Below are positions 6,446 to 12,670 of a stretch of 12,670 nt of DNA, in pieces. A model generated the notes under the pieces. It was not told the origin of the DNA. It did no database searches and worked only from the letters and a program-made list of their open reading frames with translations. Each line of letters opens with the position of its first letter. The stretch's first letter is position 1. This DNA comes from Desulfonatronum sp. (GTDB lineage Bacteria; Desulfobacterota; Desulfovibrionia; Desulfovibrionales; Desulfonatronaceae). The position numbers were made by a program, and so were the translations under genes. Location of the stretch: NCBI GenBank assembly GCA_007127655.1, contig SKYX01000051.1, positions 1 through 12,670 of the forward strand, read 5' to 3'.

Positions 6446-9400
6446 ACCCAACCGACACGCCGTCTCTTTCCGTGCCGCTCAGCCGAACCAGTGCTGCACA
6501 CGCGGACACTACCACCGGACGTGACGTCTTCCAGAAGCCCCGTTTCGGCACGATCATCCGACATATCTTCCGGTCCAGGGACATGCGCCGAGCCCTGCCG
6601 AGCCTGGCCCTGTCCAGCTTCACCTCCAACCTGCTGGCCCTGGCCCTGCCCCTGGCCATCCTCCAGCTGTTCGACCGGGTCATTGTCAATCGCTCCTTTG
6701 AGACGCTGATCCTGCTCCTTGCCGGGGTCATCGTGGCCTTGACCCTGGAGGAGGTCCTCCGTCTCCTGAACGCCAGGGTCACCGGCTGGCTCGGGGCGCG
6801 TTACGAGCATGCCCAGACCTCCTCGGCCCTGGACAAAGTGCTCCACGCCCCCCTGGGCCTGCTGCAGCGCGACGAGCCCGGGGTGCACGTGGACCGGCTG
6901 CTCTCCACGGCCAAGGTCTCGTCCTTCTATTCTGGCCAGGCCCTGCTGGTCCTGTTCGACCTGCCCTTCATCCTCCTCTTCCTCGGGGTGATCTGGTTCA
7001 TCGGCGGACCGCTGATCGTCGTGCCGGTGACGCTGCTTCTGCTCTTTACCTTGATCGCCCTGATCGCCGGCCGCCGACTGCGCGTCCAGCACCAGCAGCG
7101 CAGGGCCATGGACGACCGCCGCCACAACTTTCTCAATGAGACCCTGCGCAGCCTGTTCTCGGTGAAGATGCTGGGCATGGAACGACTGATGCAGCGCCGG
7201 TACGAAAGGCTCCAGGAGGGCAACGTGAACCACGGCGCCGAGGTCACCTACGGCAGCGCCAAGGCCTCCAGCCTGGGCCAGTTCTTCACCCAGATCATGA
7301 TCATCTCCATCATCTCCTTTGGCGGTTTCGTGGTCTTTGCCGGAAACATGACTCCCGGCGGCCTGGCCGCCTGCATGATGCTCTCGGTGCGCGCCCTGCA
7401 GCCCCTCCGGCGCAGCCTTGCAGTCTGGCTGCGCTACCAGTCGTTTGTGGACGCCCAGCAGCGCCTGGACGAGGTGATGAACCTGCCCGCAGAGAGCACG
7501 GCCAAAAGGCCGCCCCTGCCGCCGGTGCGCCAGTCCATCACCCTACAGGACGTGGCCCTGGTCCGCGCTCCGCAAGGCAAGGATCACATTTTCCAGGACC
7601 TCAATCTCCACGTCCCGGCCGGAGCATGCATTGCCGTGCGCGGGGCAAGCGGCAGCGGCAAGTCCGCGCTGCTGTCCCTGATCAACGGCATCACAAAGCC
7701 CGATGCGGGCACGGTCCTGGTGGATGGACGGCCCCTTGCGGAGTTCGACCCGGAAAGCGCGGCCCGGGAGATCGCCCTTCTGCCCCAGCAGGGCAGCCTG
7801 GTCGCCGGCACGCTCATGGAAAACATGACCCTATTCAACCCCGCCCTGGAAGGAGCCGCGCTGAAGCTCTCCCAGCGCCTGGGGCTGGACCGCGCCGTGG
7901 CCGGCATGAAGCTGGGCTACGACACCCTCGTGGAGGACAGCAACGCCTTGTCCCTGCCCGTGGGCGTGAGCCAGCGCGTGGCCGTGATCCGTGCCCTGAT
8001 CCATGATCCCAGCGTGATCCTGTTCGACGAGTCCAACATTGCCCTGGATTTGCAGGGCGACCGCCATCTGCGCGACATGCTGGCCGAGGAAAAGAGACGC
8101 CGGACCATCATCCTTGTGACCCACCGCCCCTCGCTGCTCTCCCTGGCCGACCAGACCTACACCCTCAAGGACGGCAGGCTGGTCAAGGACCATCAGGAGA
8201 CCGGGCAAAAGCCGGATCCCGCGGAAGAAGCGTCCCGCTGTCTGGCGTCCCCGGCTTCCCGGATGAAACCGGGAGCAGGCGACTTTCTGGACCTGGGACC
8301 TTACTTTGCCGAGGAATCGGACCTGTCCCGCTGCCTGCAGCCCCTGTTGCGGGCCATGAACTGGCACGGCAGTGACCGCGAGCTGGCCGAATCTTTGCCG
8401 CACATGTCCCGCAGTCTGGACATCACCGGCCTGCGTTCAATCATGGCCAACCTGGGCTACAAGGACGTTCGCTTTCGCGAACGGCTCTCCCGCCTGGACG
8501 ATCGTCTGCTGCCCTGTCTGTTCGTTCCGGCCGGTCAGCCGGCCCGGGTCATCCTGGGCCGCCAGGAGGACGGACGTCTGCGGGTGTTCGACAGCCAGCG
8601 CAACGTGGAAGCCCTGCTCGCCCCTTCCAGACAGCAGGGAGACGTCTATGTGTTTCAGCCCCAGGAAGCGGAAACACCAGGCGAGGGCCCGGCCAGAGGC
8701 TGGGTCAGGACCCTGGCCGGCCGGTTCAAATGGCACATCGCCCTGACCTTTGTGATCACCGTGTTCGCCACGACCCTGTCCCTGGCCCCGCCCTTGTTCG
8801 TGATGGCCATGTACAACCGGGTCCTGCCCACGGGCGACATCAGGATGGGGCTCTACCTGCTCGCCGGGGTGGGCATCGCCGTATTCCTGGGCTGGTTTCT
8901 GCAGCGCCTCAAGCTGCGCATGATTTCCTTCATGGCCGGCCGGGCCGAGTACATCATCGGCAATGCCGCGTTCCAGCGCATCCTGGACCTGCCGGTGAAC
9001 GCCTCCCAGGGCCCCTCCCCGCCCCGGCAGGCCATGCGGCTGCGCAGCTTTGAAAACCTGCGGGAATTCTTTATCGGCCCTCTGGCCACCCTAACCTTCG
9101 AACTCCCCGCGACCCTGATCCTGCTCGCGGCCATTGCCTTTCTCAACCCGTGGGCCCTTCCCGTGATCGGCGTCTCCGCATTGCTGTTCCTGTTCCTGGG
9201 CCTGGCAGCCCGAGGCCCGCAACGGAACAGGATGCAGGAATCCGCGAAATGGGCCGGGAAGCGCTGGGAGTTTCTCATGGAAACAGTATCCAGCCTGCGG
9301 CCCTTGCGGTCCGTTGGCGCGGGCGCCTTCTGGCTGAACCGGTTCCGGGAATTGAGCGGCCGCAGCGCCCTGGCCTCGTTCCGCGCAAACTGGCTCAACG

Positions 9401-10389
9401 CGGAGATGGCCAGTGCGGCCAGACTGATCGGCATGCTCACCGGTGTCGTCGTGCTCGGGGTTTCCGTGGTCGGCGTCATGAACGACTGGATGTCCACCGG
9501 CGCGGTCATCGCCACGATGATCATCGTCTGGCGCCTCACAGGGCCGATGCAGAACGCATTAATGGCTGCGACAACCCTGAGCCGGGTCTCTTCCACGATG
9601 CGCCAGCTGGATTCCCTGATGCGCCTTCCCGTCGAGGACAACGGCCTGGCCCGCCGGACCCGCCGGCCTCCGGCCCAGGGCGCGGTAAACTTCACCAGGG
9701 TTTCCTTCCGCTACTCCAATGATGCCGAACCGGCCCTGCTGGGCGTCACCTTCTCCGTCACCCCCGGGCGCATGGCGACCATTGCCGGGGCCAACGGCGC
9801 GGGCAAGAGTACCCTGCTCAAATTGATCACCAGGGCCTATACGCCCCAGGCCGGCATGATCCGTCTGGACAACGTGGACCTGCGGCAGATCCCGGTAGCG
9901 GACCTGCGGGCCCAGATCAGCTACATGCCCCAGCACTGCGATATTTTCTACGGAACCGTGGAGCAGAATCTGCGCCTGGCCAATCCCACGGCCACTTCGG
10001 AAGAACTGTGCTGGGCCCTGCACATGGCCGGACTGTTCGCCGATGTCGAGGCCCTGCCCGAAGGACTGGGAACGAGGATATCCAACAACCAGGCGGAACA
10101 ATTGCCCAACGGCTTCCGCCAAAGGCTTTCCCTGGCCAGGACCATGCTCAAGCCGGCCCCTATAGTGCTCATGGACGAGCCGGGCAACGGCATGGACGAT
10201 CAGGGCGACCTGGCGGTGGTCCGTTGCATCGAGCATCTCAAGGGGCGTTCCACCCTGTTTCTGGTTTCCCAGCGGCCCAGCCACATGCGCCTGGCCGATG
10301 CGGTGATCTACCTGGAAAACGGCGTGATCAAAAAAATTGGGCCATTTGACCAAATCAACGAGATCGTCATGGCGGAGCTAAACAAATGA
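6442..10389 (+). CDS. Tandem-fused type I secretion ABC transporter (TMD-NBD-C39-like-TMD-NBD)
   Basis: The 1315-aa inner-membrane protein is two ABC exporters in one chain; type I exporters are normally about 550-720-aa homodimers. Half 1: transmembrane domain about 45-325; ATPase with Walker A GASGSGKS (401-408), Q-loop LLPQQ, Walker B VILFDE (525-530) and H-loop H561. Half 2: a C39-peptidase-like domain (about 628-735) without an evident catalytic triad, transmembrane domain about 760-1040, then ATPase with Walker A GANGAGKS (1116-1123), Q-loop YMPQH and Walker B IVLMDE (1241-1246). Both signature motifs are degenerate: LPVGV (505-509) and LPNGF (1221-1225) replace LSGGQ. In half 2 the H-loop His is Gln (Q1277). 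This predicts an asymmetric motor, possibly with one competent site. ATG at 6442 has GAGGTGG 7 nt upstream and overlaps the previous stop. GC-rich codon use runs through both halves with no stop or frame break, so it is a true fusion. Confidence 0.93.
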   Translation: MNPTDTPSLSVPLSRTSAAHADTTTGRDVFQKPRFGTIIRHIFRSRDMRRALPSLALSSFTSNLLALALPLAILQLFDRVIVNRSFETLILLLAGVIVALTLEEVLRLLNARVTGWLGARYEHAQTSSALDKVLHAPLGLLQRDEPGVHVDRLLSTAKVSSFYSGQALLVLFDLPFILLFLGVIWFIGGPLIVVPVTLLLLFTLIALIAGRRLRVQHQQRRAMDDRRHNFLNETLRSLFSVKMLGMERLMQRRYERLQEGNVNHGAEVTYGSAKASSLGQFFTQIMIISIISFGGFVVFAGNMTPGGLAACMMLSVRALQPLRRSLAVWLRYQSFVDAQQRLDEVMNLPAESTAKRPPLPPVRQSITLQDVALVRAPQGKDHIFQDLNLHVPAGACIAVRGASGSGKSALLSLINGITKPDAGTVLVDGRPLAEFDPESAAREIALLPQQGSLVAGTLMENMTLFNPALEGAALKLSQRLGLDRAVAGMKLGYDTLVEDSNALSLPVGVSQRVAVIRALIHDPSVILFDESNIALDLQGDRHLRDMLAEEKRRRTIILVTHRPSLLSLADQTYTLKDGRLVKDHQETGQKPDPAEEASRCLASPASRMKPGAGDFLDLGPYFAEESDLSRCLQPLLRAMNWHGSDRELAESLPHMSRSLDITGLRSIMANLGYKDVRFRERLSRLDDRLLPCLFVPAGQPARVILGRQEDGRLRVFDSQRNVEALLAPSRQQGDVYVFQPQEAETPGEGPARGWVRTLAGRFKWHIALTFVITVFATTLSLAPPLFVMAMYNRVLPTGDIRMGLYLLAGVGIAVFLGWFLQRLKLRMISFMAGRAEYIIGNAAFQRILDLPVNASQGPSPPRQAMRLRSFENLREFFIGPLATLTFELPATLILLAAIAFLNPWALPVIGVSALLFLFLGLAARGPQRNRMQESAKWAGKRWEFLMETVSSLRPLRSVGAGAFWLNRFRELSGRSALASFRANWLNAEMASAARLIGMLTGVVVLGVSVVGVMNDWMSTGAVIATMIIVWRLTGPMQNALMAATTLSRVSSTMRQLDSLMRLPVEDNGLARRTRRPPAQGAVNFTRVSFRYSNDAEPALLGVTFSVTPGRMATIAGANGAGKSTLLKLITRAYTPQAGMIRLDNVDLRQIPVADLRAQISYMPQHCDIFYGTVEQNLRLANPTATSEELCWALHMAGLFADVEALPEGLGTRISNNQAEQLPNGFRQRLSLARTMLKPAPIVLMDEPGNGMDDQGDLAVVRCIEHLKGRSTLFLVSQRPSHMRLADAVIYLENGVIKKIGPFDQINEIVMAELNK

Positions 10390-11807
10390 AGACACAAAAT
10401 CCCACTTCTGCAGAATCAAGAAAGTCACCGCTCCAACTGGGCGGGCGGGAAGGCCGCCTCCTGTCCGAGGCCGCACAGATCGAGGAGAAGCTTCTCCCTG
10501 GTTATGTCCGGCCTTTGGTACTGTTCATCACTCTGCTGGTGCTCCTGTTCCTGGTCTGGGCGGCCACGGCCCAATTGACCGAGGTGGCCCGGGCTCCCGG
10601 CGAGATCATTCCCATCGGCCAGACCAAGATCGTGCAGCACCTGGACGGCGGGGAGGTCGAGGAGATCCTGGTGGACGAGGGCGACCTCGTGGACCGCGGC
10701 CAGACACTTCTGCTCATGGACGGTTCTCAGGCTCTGGCCGACCTTCAGCAGATGGAAGCCCGCTGGATGGCCTTGTCCTTACGTGCTGAGCGCCTGCTGG
10801 CCTTTGCCGAAAACCGGCTCCCGGAATTCGTACCCTCCCGGCTTCCAACGGCCTACCGTATTGAGGGGGATGACCAGATCACTGAATACTCCATCATCAC
10901 TACGCCCCACATGAATTTGATCAACGACCAGCTTGAGATCTACAACAAGCAGGTGGCTGTTCGCGAATCATCCCTGGCCGTGATCACCAGCCAGATCGAA
11001 CAGGCCCGCCATAGGCTGATCCAGCTGGAAAGGGCCCTGGCCTCGGCACGCATCCACCAAAGCCACGTGGCCGAACTGCTGGCCATGCGCGAGGAACTGG
11101 GCAGGCAGCAACTCATCACCCGCACGGAACTTGTGGAAACGAGACGGGCCAAGGTTACGGCCGATGGCGAAGTGGAACGGATCGAAAAAGAAATGATCTT
11201 CGTTGACGAGACATTGACCGAGGCAAGCATTAGGCTGGAGGACGCCGCCAACCAGTTCCGCCGTGACGCCTTGAATGAACGGGGCGTGGTCCGGGCTGAA
11301 CTGGCCGAGGTGGAAGAAACCCTGCTGCGCTTGCGGGCCAGGGTATCCCGCCTCGAGGTTCGCTCGCCGGAGCGCGGCCTTGTCCAGGATCTGCAGGTTT
11401 TGACCATCGGTCAGGTTGTTCAGCCAGGGGCCGTGCTCATGCGGATCGTGCCCACGGACGTGCCCCTGGAGGCAGAGGTGCGCATTGCCCCGCGGGATAT
11501 CGGCCACATCAAGCTTGGCCAGGACGTCAAGATCCGTGTAACCAGCTACGACTACCGCCGGTTCGGCAACACCGAGGGGGTGTTGCGGCGCATTTCCGCG
11601 ACCAACGTGCTCACTCCCCAGGGCGAGCCCTATTTCCGGGGCTGGATCGAGCTGACCAGGCCCTATGTGGGCCAAGATCCCGAGCGGTTCCGCATCCTGC
11701 CGGGCATGAGCGTGGAGGCGGAGATCATCACCGGTGAAAAGACCTTTCTCGCCTACCTGTTCACCCCGGTGACGGACATTATCGACCGCTCTTTCGGAGA
11801 AAGGTAG
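10386..11807 (+). CDS. HlyD-family periplasmic adaptor (membrane-fusion protein) of type I secretion
   Basis: This 473-aa adaptor would bridge the inner-membrane ABC exporter and the outer-membrane channel. It has a cytoplasmic N-terminus of about 40 residues and one transmembrane helix (about 43-62, LVLFITLLVLLFLVWAA). A split biotinyl-lipoyl half-motif follows (GEIIPIGQTKIVQHLDGG, about 72-90, then VDEGDLVDRGQTLLLMD). A long Glu/Arg/Leu-rich coiled-coil hairpin covers about 110-330, and a beta-barrel C-terminus ends in EKTFLAYLFTPVTDIIDRSFGER-type sequence, the HlyD/LapC signature. Length is normal for the family. It starts in the ATGA overlap with the ABC gene; GGAG at 10374-10377 gives 8-nt spacing. 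It is the last gene of the coupled operon. No terminator is visible after its stop, so read-through into the next gene is possible. Confidence 0.94.
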   Translation: MKTQNPTSAESRKSPLQLGGREGRLLSEAAQIEEKLLPGYVRPLVLFITLLVLLFLVWAATAQLTEVARAPGEIIPIGQTKIVQHLDGGEVEEILVDEGDLVDRGQTLLLMDGSQALADLQQMEARWMALSLRAERLLAFAENRLPEFVPSRLPTAYRIEGDDQITEYSIITTPHMNLINDQLEIYNKQVAVRESSLAVITSQIEQARHRLIQLERALASARIHQSHVAELLAMREELGRQQLITRTELVETRRAKVTADGEVERIEKEMIFVDETLTEASIRLEDAANQFRRDALNERGVVRAELAEVEETLLRLRARVSRLEVRSPERGLVQDLQVLTIGQVVQPGAVLMRIVPTDVPLEAEVRIAPRDIGHIKLGQDVKIRVTSYDYRRFGNTEGVLRRISATNVLTPQGEPYFRGWIELTRPYVGQDPERFRILPGMSVEAEIITGEKTFLAYLFTPVTDIIDRSFGER

Positions 11808-11854
11808 TCCAGCTCTCATTTATACAAACAACCAAACTATAACTTCTGGACGGA

Positions 11855-11883
11855 TTGACGACTCTGCTACCGATCCGTAGATA
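11855..11883 (+). promoter_or_regulatory. Candidate sigma-70 promoter ahead of the repeat-protein gene
   Basis: TTGACG (11855-11860, five of six to consensus) is followed by exactly 17 nt and TAGATA (11878-11883, three of six). A shifted -10, GATACT (11880-11885), matches better but has 19-nt spacing. A start near 11890 would leave a leader of about 55 nt. The local sequence is AT-richer than the genes on either side. Supports, but does not prove, expression separate from the secretion operon. Confidence 0.4.
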
Positions 11884-11931
11884 CTGACAGCAAACATCAA
11901 TAATGCAAAAAATCTACGATACATTGCAGTC

Positions 11932-11937
11932 AGGGGG
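11932..11937 (+). promoter_or_regulatory. Ribosome-binding site of the repeat-protein gene
   Basis: AGGGGG lies 8 nt before the ATG at 11946 but only 2 nt before the in-frame ATG at 11940. The spacing favours 11946 as the start. Confidence 0.65.
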
Positions 11938-11945
11938 ACATGGAC

Positions 11946-12670
11946 ATGGCAGAGAATGAAAACGAATCCACCGGGGCTCCCACTTCCCAGGAAGCGGTCC
12001 AATTTGATGAATTGACCAGCCTGGCCCAAGCTCAGGAAGGGGCAACAGATACCGGTCCTGAACCTGACGACAGCACCCCAGACCAGGCCGAAGAAAGCGG
12101 CCTGGAAAATGTGCAGGCAGCTCCGCCTGTTGATGAGACGCAGCGAGAAGTGCCTGTTGATGACACTGGCCTTGCTGACGATGAAGTTGAAGTGCCCCCC
12201 CAGGATATTGAGGATGGAGAGGACCTCCCTGTAGCTGAAAGTACAAGCGAAGGCGAACAAGACCCTGTCCCGCCGATAGACCAGCCACTCCCAGACGCAG
12301 AAATCGATCGAACCGAGCAACCCCTCCCGGACCAATTGCCAGCAGAGCCCACGGAGCCGGATGAAGTGACGCCGTTAGGGGCTGAAACCCCGACCACGCC
12401 CACCGGACCAACTCTTTTTGAAGAAACCACTACTCCGACTACCCCCACAACACCGACTACGGCAACTACGCCAACTACACCGACTACCCCAACAACACCG
12501 ACTACGGCAACTACGGCAACTACGCCGACTACCCCAACAACACCGACTACGGCAACTACGCCGACTACACCAACTACACCGACTACACCAACTACATCGA
12601 CTACTCCGACTACTCCGACTACGGCAACAACACCGACTACGGCAACTACGCCGACTACTCCGACTACCCC
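11946..12670 (+). CDS. N-terminal part of a large acidic, Thr/Pro-repeat protein; candidate type I secretion substrate (runs off 3' edge)
   Basis: The frame is open from ATG 11946 to the window end (241 codons plus two bases) with no stop. Residues 1-160 contain 46 Asp/Glu against only 2 Arg, and no Lys, Cys, His, Trp or Tyr; such composition predicts a disordered polyanionic segment. From about residue 161 it becomes a [Pro/Ala/Ser]-Thr-Thr repeat with 26 full copies in view. There is no signal peptide or transmembrane helix, as expected for a type I substrate whose signal is C-terminal. Directly downstream of tolC-abc-hlyD-like genes is the usual place for a giant RTX/LapA-like adhesin. Neither RTX repeats nor adhesin domains are visible here, so function is inferred from context. 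A LapG-type TAAG site is not seen. Coding status is strong: good ribosome-binding site, gene-like synonymous variation and length. Thr/Pro linkers of this kind can also be cell-wall spanning or glycosylated stalks. Confidence 0.8.
   Translation, partial: MAENENESTGAPTSQEAVQFDELTSLAQAQEGATDTGPEPDDSTPDQAEESGLENVQAAPPVDETQREVPVDDTGLADDEVEVPPQDIEDGEDLPVAESTSEGEQDPVPPIDQPLPDAEIDRTEQPLPDQLPAEPTEPDEVTPLGAETPTTPTGPTLFEETTTPTTPTTPTTATTPTTPTTPTTPTTATTATTPTTPTTPTTATTPTTPTTPTTPTTSTTPTTPTTATTPTTATTPTTPTT
12435..12668 (+). repeat. 9-nt tandem repeat encoding [P/A/S]-T-T, 26 units, continuing past the edge
   Basis: In frame with the gene starting at 11946, each 9-nt unit encodes one variable residue (19 Pro, 6 Ala, 1 Ser in the 26 units) followed by two Thr. 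Thr codons vary (ACT, ACG, ACA, ACC), so units are similar but not identical. A higher-order pattern is visible: the same four-unit block (P-P-P-A, with the second unit ending ACAACA) begins at 12435, 12480 and 12525, a 45-nt period. The array is a prime site for slippage and length variation. Confidence 0.95.

Noticed and set aside
6289..7233. Minus-strand open frame (314 codons) across the channel/exporter junction
   Set aside because: Antisense to conserved exporter sequence; low-complexity Gln/Gly/Glu composition and no ribosome-binding site of note.
8853..9695. Minus-strand open frame (280 codons) within the exporter gene; similarly 9559-10353
   Set aside because: Both lie wholly opposite conserved TMD/NBD coding sequence and show no recognisable domain.
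10968..11819. Minus-strand open frame opposite the HlyD-family gene
   Set aside because: Shadow of a strong coding frame; no motif or start signal.
11940..11945. ATG at 11940 as start of the repeat-protein gene
   Set aside because: It is only 2 nt from the AGGGGG ribosome-binding site; ATG 11946 has 8-nt spacing.
12114..12125. Possible LapG-type di-alanine cleavage site (Gln-Ala-Ala-Pro) in the acidic leader
   Set aside because: The flanking residues do not fit the [T/P]AA[G/V] pattern of known sites, and no retention module precedes it.
11820..12335. Minus-strand open frame (171 codons) opposite the acidic leader
   Set aside because: The plus frame has a good ribosome-binding site, runs open to the edge and continues in frame into the PTT repeats; the minus frame looks like the complement of Glu/Asp/Pro codons.
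12426..12670. CRISPR-like array
   Set aside because: The period is 9 nt in a coding frame, with no repeat-spacer alternation and no cas genes.

Overview
The window reads as part of the chromosome of a strictly anaerobic Gram-negative bacterium, most plausibly a sulfate-reducing Desulfovibrio-like deltaproteobacterium. This is inferred from three things together: rubrerythrin, a tungsten/molybdenum aldehyde:ferredoxin oxidoreductase (AOR) with its polyferredoxin, and a type I secretion locus with an outer-membrane component. No ribosomal RNA or other taxonomic marker is present, so the placement is tentative.

Left third. The 3' end of a rubrerythrin gene (1-369, +) enters from outside the window. 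It faces a two-gene operon on the minus strand: a 16-cysteine ferredoxin (2291-2725) followed by an AOR-family enzyme (517-2298), overlapping by 8 nt. A strong hairpin with an A-run on one side and a T-run on the other (422-455) can terminate both converging units.

Middle and right. A divergent 241-nt spacer (2726-2966) separates the AOR operon from a plus-strand operon of four genes. All three junctions are 4-nt ATGA stop/start overlaps. The genes are (1) a 547-aa regulator with an N-terminal LuxR-type helix-turn-helix, a degenerate nucleotide-cyclase-like middle and an AAA/STAND-type ATPase; (2) a TolC/NodT-family outer-membrane lipoprotein with an extra C-terminal SPOR-like domain; (3) a 1315-aa protein in which two type I secretion ABC transporters are fused head to tail, with a C39-peptidase-like domain between the halves; and (4) a HlyD-family membrane-fusion adaptor. 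Genes 2-4 supply the channel, engine and adaptor of one complete type I secretion system.

Right edge. After 138 nt holding a plausible promoter and ribosome-binding site, a further gene starts at 11946 and runs off the window without a stop. It begins with 160 strongly acidic residues that lack Lys, Cys, His, Trp and Tyr, then enters a [Pro/Ala/Ser]-Thr-Thr tripeptide repeat. Its place, lack of a signal peptide and repetitive make-up point to a large secreted surface protein exported by the adjacent system. That is inference, because its C-terminus (where a secretion signal would lie) is outside the window.

Most unusual points: the single-chain tandem ABC exporter with degenerate signature motifs in both halves and a missing H-loop histidine in the second; the SPOR-like domain on the outer-membrane channel; the regulator's domain order and its translational coupling to the secretion genes; and the repetitive candidate substrate at the edge.
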